Assembly: GCA_031424975.1 (NCBI GenBank)
Contig: JANPIL010000465.1
Location: 1-23,745 of the forward strand
Reading direction: 5' to 3'
Length of the DNA stretch: 23,745 bases
Source: Xanthocytophaga sp031424975
GTDB lineage: Bacteria > Bacteroidota > Bacteroidia > Cytophagales > 172606-1
Shown: in pieces, positions 8,501-15,007 of the stretch
Layout of the letters: every line of letters begins with the position of its first letter
How positions within the stretch are numbered: the first letter of the stretch is position 1
Program-made: the position numbers and the translations under genes
The notes under the pieces: generated by a model
The model's database searches: none
What the model saw: only the letters and a program-made list of their open reading frames with translations
Told to the model about the DNA's origin: nothing

Positions 8501-8971
8501 TTCAATGGTGCTGAGTCGGGTGGACATACCCAGCGGCGACACGCGGTTGACGGCCTGTTCCCGGTCGCTGACCACCACTTCCTGCAATTCAGTCGCTTTT
8601 TCGACCATCGCGAAATCCACGCGCACCGTTGAGCCGATGTCCACTTGGTAGCCGGTTTTTTTCACGGTTCCGTAACCGATAATCTGCGCCGAAACAGAAT
8701 AAGGCCCGCCGGTGGGCACCTGCCTGATTTCAAAACGCCCATCCACGTTGGTGTTCGCGCCGGTAGTAAAGCCGGTGGCTTCGTTGCGCACCACAATGGT
8801 GACACCGGGCAGGCCCTGGCCCGCCCCATCGCGGGCCACGCCCACAAACGCACCGTTGGAAGATTGCGCCCGGCCGGTTTGCCACGCCGACAGCGACAAG
8901 GCCAAGCAGAGAAGGAACAGCTTTGCCCGGTGGCCAGATGCGGCCGCCGAAAATAGTAAACGGTTTTTCAT
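5582..8971 (-). CDS. TonB-dependent receptor, Oar-like, with carboxypeptidase-regulatory domain
   Basis: 1129 residues from MKNRLLFSA. A signal peptide (LFLLCLALSLSAWQTGRAQ) is followed at ~37-100 by a carboxypeptidase-regulatory-like domain (GVARDGAGQGLPGVTIVV, GRFEIRQVPTG), then a plug (MRNMPSTGRSFVDLNNLAP) and a long outer-membrane beta-barrel. Late motifs such as LEVLAEVFNFGNLINPDR and the terminal LGVRYIFQ match Oar-type proteins. It would import or display a substrate at the outer membrane using TonB energy; the substrate is unknown. No SusD gene is adjacent, so a SusCD glycan system is unlikely. An alternative start at 9025 would overlap the promoter palindrome. It is the longest gene here and contains no full copy of the 31-bp motif. 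Confidence 0.93.
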   Translation of the reverse strand: MKNRLLFSAAASGHRAKLFLLCLALSLSAWQTGRAQSSNGAFVGVARDGAGQGLPGVTIVVRNEATGFTTGANTNVDGRFEIRQVPTGGPYSVSAQIIGYGTVKKTGYQVDIGSTVRVDFAMVEKATELQEVVVSDREQAVNRVSPLGMSTRLSTIEMRNMPSTGRSFVDLNNLAPTVSSIPGVTSVSIGAARASSTAITLDGASIRGMTFGGLLARTPVSMEAIREYEVSTNNYSVLEGRQAGGAINAITKSGTNNWTGSAFYYLRNNRSYDILGTTIRLTPELNYANQPIRDFRIAQYGFSVGGPIIKDKLHFFAAVDIEDQTNQTAILDVRPGTEAVEQISQANLDRFVNVIRTQYGSNPNQPQYGIFKGSPTNRTVFARLDWQINPVHRLTWRNNAFWNYTPFTQGGASAVDPAGVWDAYGNTKFYSAQTMLSLRSTFSPRLTNEFKLQYMQQRRDAQANSTLPRGQVTVTSPGFGTRTFQFGGSRIVPEDHTERQIQLVNNTYLQKGKFFFTFGTDNLLTFTDITNTNEQGGLFLFGNLDSLERRRPTEYTRLTPNGTNLREGKYSPRMNLRALDLSVYAMADVNLTKNISANFGLRYDATAFLNKPAANREVSNTLQRQTNRMAADWNNIQPRVQMSWDIKGDQTSVLRIGGGGYAANLVHYVHLNNILQDGITLTDQFIGTVKDAGGAVISRPPTPDYPGYANGSAQVPGTEAGGTRAPYVNLVGDNFAAPYTWKANIAFRHFVTPTVYVGINAYYARTFSNFVYTDANLKTTPEFVLANESNRPVYAPRPTTNAGTSPVILAPVFNAATFSTTAAQRFLTRDALVVNQNPSLGRTLELNGRANVWQRGIILETGIVLPRGGSINATFTRNRTEDDNSYDCCIARTSVLTTIAGDPRNLSENRGGADIDFRTKLVIYGVTPMVKGFRLSFRNILQGGLPFTPRVFGDIVGDGRGLFIDNNKRAFVFDPAAIRANANATAYERQLATDMQFVLDNPNNIARKMLNANKGQIAPRNAAYQSLFSQMDVRLSYTLNNDVWKGFGKNSLEVLAEVFNFGNLINPDRGSVRVVPGGNQVLLQTLGIDQEALAQGRVQYAYRVNRNFGQTALGGTPYQVQLGVRYIFQ

Positions 8972-9003
8972 TGGTGTTGTGTGGTTTGGTGATAGTTTGG
9001 ATA

Positions 9004-9036
9004 ATGCGCAAAGTAGCTTGCGCATCCGCTACCAAA
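9004..9036 (-). promoter_or_regulatory. TonB-receptor promoter region with perfect inverted repeat
   Basis: On the minus strand TTTG (9036-9033) and TACTTTG (9015-9009) resemble -33 and -7 elements with about 17 bp between them, slightly short. The -7 box lies inside a perfect dyad ATGCGCAA-N6-TTGCGCAT (9004-9025), placed as a repressor operator would be. Confidence 0.45.
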
Positions 9037-9188
9037 AAAGCGTCCCAACCGATTTCACCATTTGTTCACAACCGCGTAACCACCCCTTAAAAAGCGGCCT
9101 GATTCTGCCGCCCAAAAAGAAATGATTGTTACCGTGATGTTACCAAAGGCCGCCTTGCCAACAGCCCAAGCGCGGGTTTTTCCGGGGC

Positions 9189-9219
9189 GGGTTTGACCTT
9201 TCCAAAAGATACTATTTTG
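9189..9219 (-). repeat. 31-bp bipartite motif, copy 7
   Basis: Reverse orientation with both cores at exact spacing, between the divergent TonB-receptor and blaI genes. The rest of 9040-9250 shows no other feature I can support. Confidence 0.88.
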
Positions 9220-9253
9220 TCGGGGAGCGACCGGCGAAGAAAATCCATGAAAA

Positions 9254-9298
9254 AACTAAGAAATTAGTTGATTTAACTAAATCATTAGTTTATATTTG
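9254..9298 (+). promoter_or_regulatory. blaI promoter covered by two BlaI-type operators
   Basis: Two dyads AACTAA-N4-TTAGTT lie at 9254-9269 and 9275-9290, 21 bp apart, i.e. on the same helix face. They cover a Bacteroidota promoter: TTG at 9268-9270, 20 bp, then TATATTTG at 9291-9298. This is the layout expected for autorepression by the BlaI protein encoded 26 bp downstream. Confidence 0.82.
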
Positions 9299-9323
9299 TT
9301 CCACCCAACATTCACACCTTGAA

Positions 9324-9713
9324 ATGAAACAATCCAGAGAACTCACCCGTGCCGAAGAGGAAATAATGCAAGTGCTTTGGAAACTGCAAAAAGGCTTTGT
9401 CAAGGACATACTTGAGCGGCTGCCCGAACCCAAACCCGCCTACAACACGGTTTCTACGGTAGTGCGCATCCTGGAAACTAAAGGTTTTGTGGGGCACACG
9501 GCCTTTGGCAAAACGCACCAGTACCACCCGCTGGTTTCCAAGCCCGAATACACGCGGTTTTATTTCCAAAACTTCCTGAAAGGCTATTTTGGCGGCTCGT
9601 TTGCGGGCCTGGTTTCCTTTTTTGCAAAGGAGGAAAACATGGATATCCAGACATTGGAACAACTGCTCAAAGAAACCCAAACTGACAGCGGCGATGAAAA
9701 CCCACCTGCTTGA
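9324..9713 (+). CDS. BlaI/MecI/CopY-family repressor
   Basis: 129 residues. The N-terminal winged helix shows the family pattern: ELTRAEEEIMQVLWKL, VKDILERLPEPKPAYNTVST and VRILETKGFVGHTAFGKTHQY. The C-terminal helix (SFFAKEENMDIQTLEQLLKE) is the dimerisation and cleavage region. It binds dyad operators and is inactivated when the partner M56 peptidase signals. Two dyads lie on its own promoter. It overlaps the next gene by 20 bp, typical of blaI-blaR pairs in Bacteroidota. Regulated genes probably include this operon; nothing in the window points to a beta-lactamase, so a cell-envelope or metal stimulus is equally possible. Confidence 0.93.
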   Translation: MKQSRELTRAEEEIMQVLWKLQKGFVKDILERLPEPKPAYNTVSTVVRILETKGFVGHTAFGKTHQYHPLVSKPEYTRFYFQNFLKGYFGGSFAGLVSFFAKEENMDIQTLEQLLKETQTDSGDENPPA

Positions 9714-11169
9714 TTACCTGCTCGAAAGCGGCCTTTGCCTGCTCGTGTTGTGCGGTTGCTACTGGCTGCTGTTGCGGCGCGACCGGCTGTTTGGTTTCCG
9801 CCGGGTTTTCATCCTTGCCGCCATCCTGTTTTCGGTGGCATTGCCGTTTGTCAAAATTCCGGTGAGCGGGTCGGTCATCTCGCCGTTGCCAGCGGTTGCG
9901 CTGCCCACGTTTGCCACCACAGCAACCACCCGGCCGGGTGCGGAGGTTTGGCACTTTGCAGACATACTATTTTGGTTGTATTGGCTGGTGGTTGCCACTG
10001 GCTTGATACGGATCGGTCTGCAAGTCACCCGGTTGTGTCGGCTGTCGCGGCGGTTTCCGTCGCGGCGAATGGCTGGTCACCGGCTAATGCTGACGCAAGG
10101 CGCAACGCCCACGTTCTCGTTTTTCAACTGGCTGTTTTACGACGACAGCCAGCCGCTCACCGCCGCCGAACAGCAACAGATACTGGCGCACGAACTCACC
10201 CACATCCGCCAACGCCACTCACTTGATGTGCTGCTTACCGAACTGGCGGCAGCGGTGCTCTGGTTCCATCCGGCCATGCACCTTTTCAAGCGCGAACTGC
10301 GTGCCGTACACGAACACCTGGCCGATGCCGAGGCGGTGCAAGCCAGTTCGCCCGAAGCGTATATCCGGCTCATTCACACCCAGTTATTAAAACGGATGAA
10401 TCTGTCGCTCACGCAGCCTTTCAATCAGTTTCAACTCAAGCAACGCATCGCCATGCTCAGGCACAACGCCCCCGCAAAACCGCATCTTTGGAAAATAACC
10501 GCCAGCCTCACCCTCATGTCGGCGGTGGTTCTTGTATTTGCCTGCACCGAAAAGATAACACCCATCAGCCAAGGCGTTTCGGAGGTTTCGGGCAAGGTGA
10601 TTGACGAGAAAGGCGCGCCGCTGGCAGGTGCCGTAATAGTGGTCAAAGGCAAGACAACCGGCACCACAACCGATGCCGAAGGCAAGTACACACTTCCGGG
10701 CGTTGCTCCCGGCGATGAACTTGCGTTCTCATACGTTGGCCGCCAAACGCAACTCGTGCCGTTCATCGGTAGCAAAGACATAAGTGCAATGCTGCCCGAA
10801 GGCGCGAATATGCTTGACAGAGCCAAGCCGCCACAAACCGGCGAAGAACCGTTCGTTGTGGTTGAACAGATGCCAGGTTTTCCCGGCGGCCTTGAGCAGA
10901 TGGGCAAACACCTGGCGGCTAACATCCGGTACCCGCAAGCCGCCCGTGTAAAGAAAACGTACGGCAAGGTTTTCGTGTCGTTTGTGGTCACCGAAACGGG
11001 CGATATTTCGGATGTGCAAATCCTGAAAGGCGTGGATCCCGACCTTGATGCCGAAGCCCTGCGCGTGGTGCAAGCCATGCCCAAATGGATTCCCGGCCGC
11101 CAATCGGGCCGCGATGTGCCGGTGCGTATGCAAATGCCATTTGTGTTTGACCTTGATAGCGGCAAGTGA
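9694..11169 (+). CDS. M56 (BlaR1-like) sensor peptidase with carboxypeptidase-regulatory and TonB C-terminal domains
   Basis: 491 residues from MKTHLLDYLLES, overlapping blaI by 20 bp. The N-terminal membrane part (helices near 5-20, 28-50, 88-110) leads to a zinc-peptidase site HELTH at 166-170 and the downstream ENLADA-type motif EHLADAEA. Another membrane helix follows near 275-290 (LTLMSAVVLVFAC). Then come a carboxypeptidase-regulatory-like domain (~295-365, GKVIDEKGAPLAGAVIVV) and a TonB C-terminal domain (~400-487, YPQAARVKKTYGKVFVSFVV). Likely role: membrane sensor that triggers loss of BlaI. The TonB domain replaces the penicillin-binding domain of classical BlaR1. An in-frame 31-bp motif copy encodes residues 84-94, at the start of a membrane helix. 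Confidence 0.92.
   Translation: MKTHLLDYLLESGLCLLVLCGCYWLLLRRDRLFGFRRVFILAAILFSVALPFVKIPVSGSVISPLPAVALPTFATTATTRPGAEVWHFADILFWLYWLVVATGLIRIGLQVTRLCRLSRRFPSRRMAGHRLMLTQGATPTFSFFNWLFYDDSQPLTAAEQQQILAHELTHIRQRHSLDVLLTELAAAVLWFHPAMHLFKRELRAVHEHLADAEAVQASSPEAYIRLIHTQLLKRMNLSLTQPFNQFQLKQRIAMLRHNAPAKPHLWKITASLTLMSAVVLVFACTEKITPISQGVSEVSGKVIDEKGAPLAGAVIVVKGKTTGTTTDAEGKYTLPGVAPGDELAFSYVGRQTQLVPFIGSKDISAMLPEGANMLDRAKPPQTGEEPFVVVEQMPGFPGGLEQMGKHLAANIRYPQAARVKKTYGKVFVSFVVTETGDISDVQILKGVDPDLDAEALRVVQAMPKWIPGRQSGRDVPVRMQMPFVFDLDSGK
9944..9974 (-). repeat. 31-bp bipartite motif, copy 8 (in coding frame)
   Basis: Reverse orientation: AGGTTTG and ATACTATTTT at exact spacing. It is read as V-W-H-F-A-D-I-L-F-W at the entry to a membrane helix of the M56 peptidase. 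Confidence 0.8.
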
Positions 11170-11187
11170 TTCAAGAATTTGCACGGC

Positions 11188-11218
11188 CAAAATAGTATCT
11201 TTTGAAATGTCCAAACCC
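11188..11218 (+). repeat. 31-bp bipartite motif, copy 9
   Basis: 18 bp after the M56 stop. It agrees with copy 10 (12581) at 29 of 31 positions, including the normally variable centre, so the two form direct repeats around the thioredoxin gene. Confidence 0.92.
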
Positions 11219-11302
11219 GGATGATAAGGAAAATCGCGGGCAAGTTGCCCGGATGCTGCGCGCACAAACGACTTTGATACACCGCACTAAAACCACACCG
11301 CC

Positions 11303-12511
11303 ATGAAAAGAAAACTGGCTCTTGCATTGTTTGCATTGATGGCAATCAATGCAAACGCGCAGTTGATAGACACAAAAGAGTACTTGAGGATTGTCTTGGG
11401 TAACCTTGAAAAAGTGGAATCGGCCACTTACAATTCATTGGAGCAGGCATGGGCTCCCGGAGACACGGCCGCATCGGTAACCATGAACCATTTCGTCAAG
11501 GAGTACGACAATCCCATGGACTCCACCATTGGGGCGAGTTTCGTTGCCCTCCAGCAGGAAGACACTACCCAAATGGCGTTTTGCTACGATGGAAAAATGA
11601 AAGCCCAAGTTGACGAGGACGAGAAAACAATCATAATTGACAGTTTCAAGGTCAGTAAACTTCCTTTCAGGCCATTGACCGCGCCATTCTTCAGTTATGC
11701 GAAAAGCATACTCAAGTACGCCTTGCAAACCAACGACAGCATTTCAATAAAGCTGGAGGAGATGAAAGATGCGGTTTATTTCAGCCTGGTCATATTTGAA
11801 AACCGCCAGGTTGAGTTCTTCGGAAAGGCTTTCCGCATGGATAAAACCCCGTATGATTTCGGGGAAACAACTTCCAGGTATGAGATGTGGATTACTAAGG
11901 CAACCGGCCTGCCATTCAAGACACGCCGTGAAATGTCGCATGATGTTTCGGCTGAGACGGTCAGCAATGTCAGCCTGAACAAAAGCACAATCAGTGCTTT
12001 CAATGCGTCGGATTATTTCATGCCCGGCCATAAGATAACATTTTACGGAGCCAAGAGCCTCAACAGCGGCTCTAAGATAAACAGCATGGTTGGCAGCAAG
12101 GCACCGGATTGGATGCTAAAAGATGCCAGTGATAAGCCCTATGGCTTGGACGAATTGAAAGGAAAAGTGGTACTGGTTCAGTTTACCAGCGTGAGCTGCG
12201 GCCCCTGCCGGATGTCAATTCCGTTTCTGAATACATTGGCATCTACATACGGCAAAAAGGACTTTGATTTTGTCGCCGTTGAATGCACCTCCAAAAGTTT
12301 GAACGCGCTGAAAAGCTACCAAAACAAAAATAAAATCAATTACAAGTTTCTGATGTCCACGAAAAATGTTCTGGACCAATACAAGATAAACTCGTACCCG
12401 GTGTTTTTCATTCTGGACAAGACCCTCGTGGTCAGGAAAGTAATCAACGGTTATGGTGAGGGCACATCAGACAAGGAAATCAAAGCGGCAATAGACAAAC
12501 TCTTGCGTTGA
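11303..12511 (+). CDS. TlpA-like thioredoxin-fold protein, exported
   Basis: 402 residues. Signal peptide MKRKLALALFALMAINANAQ. Residues ~20-255 are an uncharacterised envelope domain; the C-terminal ~265-400 is a TlpA/ResA thioredoxin domain with LVQFTSVSCGPCRMSIPFL (redox Cys299 and Cys302) and the cis-proline region INSYPVFFILD. It probably reduces disulfides in the periplasm. It lies 133 bp behind the M56 gene and may be part of the BlaI regulon or a separate unit; a 15-bp palindrome CGGGCAAGTTGCCCG (11237-11251) lies before it. Base composition is visibly more AT-rich than pdhC or anmK, and two nearly identical 31-bp motifs flank it. Confidence 0.9.
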   Translation: MKRKLALALFALMAINANAQLIDTKEYLRIVLGNLEKVESATYNSLEQAWAPGDTAASVTMNHFVKEYDNPMDSTIGASFVALQQEDTTQMAFCYDGKMKAQVDEDEKTIIIDSFKVSKLPFRPLTAPFFSYAKSILKYALQTNDSISIKLEEMKDAVYFSLVIFENRQVEFFGKAFRMDKTPYDFGETTSRYEMWITKATGLPFKTRREMSHDVSAETVSNVSLNKSTISAFNASDYFMPGHKITFYGAKSLNSGSKINSMVGSKAPDWMLKDASDKPYGLDELKGKVVLVQFTSVSCGPCRMSIPFLNTLASTYGKKDFDFVAVECTSKSLNALKSYQNKNKINYKFLMSTKNVLDQYKINSYPVFFILDKTLVVRKVINGYGEGTSDKEIKAAIDKLLR

Positions 12512-12580
12512 TTTCCGCGCAAGACGGAGCCACGGGTCAGTTAAGATTGCGGGAAGTTGAACCCTCCGGCAGCCCACCCT

Positions 12581-12611
12581 CGAAATAGTATCTTTTGAAA
12601 CGTCCAAACCC
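12581..12611 (+). repeat. 31-bp bipartite motif, copy 10
   Basis: Direct-repeat partner of copy 9. It lies 69 bp after the thioredoxin stop and 47 bp before anmK. A TATCTTTC sequence (12647-12654) next to the anmK start is a weak -7 candidate. Confidence 0.92.
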
Positions 12612-12658
12612 GCCTCGTTACGCCGAAAAAGTAGTGCAAAACCGCCTATCTTTCGGGC

Positions 12659-13852
12659 ATGAACGCCAACATTGAAAAACTCCACAACATAGCCCGAAAG
12701 CCGCAGCGGCTCATTATCGGCCTCATGTCCGGCACTTCGCTGGATGGGCTGGATGTGGCCTTGTGCCGTTTGGCAGGCAGCGGAACCGCCACCAAAGCCG
12801 AGGTGATTGCTTTTGAAACGGTTGCTTATGCGGACGACACAAAGGAAAAAATCCGGTCGGTATTCGCCAAAAAGCAGGTTGATTTGGAGACGCTTACGCT
12901 GCTCAATGCGTGGATTGGCACGCTGCACGCCGGTACGGTGCTGGCCTGCCTGCAACGCTGGAATTACGAACCGCAAGACATTGACCTGGTTGCCAGCCAC
13001 GGACAAACCATTTACCACGCGCCCAAAAGCCTGCACCAACACGCCGGTTACCAAAACGCCACCTTGCAAATCGGCGATGGCGACCACGTGGCCGTGCGCA
13101 CGGGCATTATCACGGTCAGCGATTTCCGGCAAAAACACGTGGCTGCTGGCGGCGAAGGCGCGCCGCTGGCCGTCTATGGCGACTACCTGCTGTTTTCCAA
13201 GCCGGGCGAAGACCGCGTGATGCTGAACATGGGCGGCATCGCCAATTTCACGTACCTGTCCGGCGATTTGGATGCGGCCAAGATGTTTTCCACCGACGTG
13301 GGTACGGGCAACACGCTCATTGACACGTTTACGCGGCTGCATTTTGGCAAGCCATTCGACGAAAACGGAGCCATTGCCGCCTCGGGCAGCAGTCACGAAA
13401 AGCTACTCGAAGAATTACTGAACCACCCATTTTTCGCAGCCAATTTCCCCAAAACCACCGGCCCCGAACTGTTCAGTATTGATTACGTGCGGCAGGCTCA
13501 GGCGCGTTCAAATACCGGAAACCTGCCGCCCCAAGACATCATCGCCACACTCACGCGCTTCTCGGCAGTGGGCATTGCCGAGGCCGTGAACCGGGGTTTT
13601 GCTTCCCAAAAACATACTATTTACATGAGCGGCGGTGGTATGCACAACCCGGTGCTGGTGGGGCATTTGAAAAACCTGCTGCCCGCCGCCGCCTTCCACA
13701 CCACCGACGCGCTGCACATCAAGCCTGATGCCAAGGAAGCGGTATTGTTTGCCGTGCTTGCCAACGAAACCGTGGCGGGCGGCCAAACGGACTTCGGCAA
13801 CCGCCCCGGCATCCCGAACGTGACGATGGGCAAAATCTCGTTTCCACGGTAG
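12659..13852 (+). CDS. anmK: Anhydro-N-acetylmuramic acid kinase
   Basis: 397 residues, close to the family length. The ATP-binding start motif GLMSGTSLDGLDVAL lies at 21-35; then come LVASHGQTIYH, NMGGIANFTYL, the STDVGTGNTLID phosphate loop, and the C-terminal GGGMHNPVLV motif at ~325. It phosphorylates and opens 1,6-anhydroMurNAc released from peptidoglycan turnover, feeding MurNAc-6-P into recycling. No other recycling gene is adjacent. A 31-bp motif copy is read just before the GGG motif (residues 313-322) without apparent lengthening. The stop TAG lies at the outer edge of an inverted repeat shared with the converging methyltransferase gene. Confidence 0.95.
   Translation: MNANIEKLHNIARKPQRLIIGLMSGTSLDGLDVALCRLAGSGTATKAEVIAFETVAYADDTKEKIRSVFAKKQVDLETLTLLNAWIGTLHAGTVLACLQRWNYEPQDIDLVASHGQTIYHAPKSLHQHAGYQNATLQIGDGDHVAVRTGIITVSDFRQKHVAAGGEGAPLAVYGDYLLFSKPGEDRVMLNMGGIANFTYLSGDLDAAKMFSTDVGTGNTLIDTFTRLHFGKPFDENGAIAASGSSHEKLLEELLNHPFFAANFPKTTGPELFSIDYVRQAQARSNTGNLPPQDIIATLTRFSAVGIAEAVNRGFASQKHTIYMSGGGMHNPVLVGHLKNLLPAAAFHTTDALHIKPDAKEAVLFAVLANETVAGGQTDFGNRPGIPNVTMGKISFPR
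13594..13624 (-). repeat. 31-bp bipartite motif, copy 11 (in coding frame)
   Basis: Reverse orientation: GGGTTT and ATACTATTT at exact spacing with a divergent centre. Read as G-F-A-S-Q-K-H-T-I-Y directly before the conserved MSGGGMHN of AnmK. Confidence 0.75.
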
Positions 13853-13950
13853 CGCACGCTTTAGCTTGCGCCAAAACCTCAGGTTTTGCCTTTCAGGAAT
13901 ATACTGTTTTTGTGTTGCGAAGACTTTTCGCACAAGCTGAAGCGTGTGCT
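13851..13950. repeat. 100-bp inverted-repeat unit between converging genes
   Basis: Arms 13851-13872 and 13929-13950 are imperfect inverted repeats of the form AGCRCACGCTTYAGCTTGYGC. Each arm supplies the AG of a TAG stop: anmK at 13850-13852 and the methyltransferase at 13951-13949. A 31-bp motif copy lies in the centre. It may act as a bidirectional terminator. Confidence 0.8.
13881..13911 (-). repeat. 31-bp bipartite motif, copy 12
   Basis: Reverse orientation, with the AGGTTT arm and ATACTGTTTT (one change in the core). It overlaps a second small palindrome, CAAAACC-TCA-GGTTTTG (13871-13887), and sits between the inverted-repeat arms. Confidence 0.75.
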
Positions 13951-14713
13951 ACAGCCGCAGCCCGAAACTTTCGCGTTCCGGTTTCTGGACAATGAAAATC
14001 ATGCGGTCGGAGGTTTCCGCGTCGTAGGGGTTCAGGTTGTAGTCGCCGAAAACAGGGAGCAGTTCGAGGTCGGCCACCTCGAAATAGTGCAAAAACGCCT
14101 CCTGCGAAATGGCTTTGACGCGTTCCTGAAAGTGAAATTTTTCGCCGTCGTCCGCAAAGTCAATATCCTTCACAATGAACCCGCTTTCCAGTTTCTTGCG
14201 CAGTTCAAACGTGATTCCGTCCACTTCCTGGAAATGGTGCGGCTGTAGCGATTTCACAATCTTGGGCGTGTTGAAAAAGTCAAGCACCAGTTTGCCGCCT
14301 TTCTTCAAAGCCTCGGCCACTGTGCAGATGGCATTCACGCTCTCGCCCTCCGTCTCGAAATAGCCGAAACTGGTAAACAGGTTGAGTACATGGCAAAACG
14401 CATTTTTGCGGAACGGGCGGCGCATATCGTGGACGTAAAAATGCAGCCGCGCGTTCTCAAACTGTTTGGCATAGGCAATGTTTTCTGGCGCAATGTCGAT
14501 GCCCGTCACACCCAAACCCTTGGAATTCAAGTAGATGGAATGCCGCCCACGGCCACACGCCAAATCCAGTATTTCGTTTTCCGGGCTGAAATCCAAGAAC
14601 CGTGACACATTGTCAATGAAGCGGTGTGCCTCGGCATTGTCGCGGTTTTTATACAGAATATGGTAATACGGCGAGTTGAACCACTCGCTGAACCACTCTT
14701 TGGTCAGAGCCAT
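13949..14713 (-). CDS. Class I SAM-dependent methyltransferase
   Basis: 254 residues from MALTKEWFSEWFNSPYYH. SAM motif I is ILDLACGRGRHSIYL (~48-62), followed by the acidic GVTGIDIAPENI and the motif IV region LNLFTSFGYF. The C-terminal half carries a beta-rich insertion. The N-terminal WF-x-x-YYxxLY pattern is common in Bacteroidota methyltransferases of unknown substrate. It converges with anmK, the stop codons being separated by about 96 bp. No neighbour suggests the substrate, so only the fold and cofactor are assigned. Confidence 0.9.
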   Translation of the reverse strand: MALTKEWFSEWFNSPYYHILYKNRDNAEAHRFIDNVSRFLDFSPENEILDLACGRGRHSIYLNSKGLGVTGIDIAPENIAYAKQFENARLHFYVHDMRRPFRKNAFCHVLNLFTSFGYFETEGESVNAICTVAEALKKGGKLVLDFFNTPKIVKSLQPHHFQEVDGITFELRKKLESGFIVKDIDFADDGEKFHFQERVKAISQEAFLHYFEVADLELLPVFGDYNLNPYDAETSDRMIFIVQKPERESFGLRL

Positions 14714-14746
14714 GTATCGTTGCGTTTATTGTTTTTCCGCGTTTGC

Positions 14747-14777
14747 CGGAATAGTATCTTTTCCAACTGCCAAACCC
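14747..14777 (+). repeat. 31-bp bipartite motif, copy 13
   Basis: GGAATAGTATC and GCCAAACCC at exact spacing in the 294-bp divergent region between the methyltransferase and ruvB. Confidence 0.85.
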
Positions 14778-14874
14778 CCTGTCCGTTTTTGCGAATGAAA
14801 AAAGTTTGTTGCAGTAAAGTTGCAGAAAAGCATCCGGTTTTCGGTTGCCGCCGCATTTTTTCGTGAGCCGGCAA

Positions 14875-14906
14875 TTGGGTAAAACCAAATCTTTTGCGTA
14901 TATTGA
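14875..14906 (+). promoter_or_regulatory. Possible ruvB promoter
   Basis: TTG at 14875-14877, 21 bp, then TATATTGA at 14899-14906, close to the TTG / TAnnTTTG pattern. The leader would be about 95 nt. The remainder of 14778-14870 shows nothing I can support. Confidence 0.4.
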
Positions 14907-15007
14907 AACGTTGGACGGAGCCGAACAAACACAAGCAAACACATTGGCAGCCAAACACTTGGCTACCGGTTTTTACAAATCAGCAACCATAAATTCATCC
15001 ACATACC

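Noticed and set aside
8950..8961. GAAAATAGTA near the TonB-receptor start
   Set aside because: Matches only the left arm; there is no AAACC arm at the required spacing, so it is not counted as a copy.
5582..8971. SusC/SusD polysaccharide locus
   Set aside because: No SusD gene or glycoside hydrolase is adjacent, and the receptor resembles Oar-type proteins.
9189..9219. 31-bp motif as a promoter (TTTG and TATTTTG boxes)
   Set aside because: TTTG-to-TA spacing is 17 bp and the -7 box rarely fits TAnnTTTG; copies within genes and at gene ends do not sit where promoters are expected.
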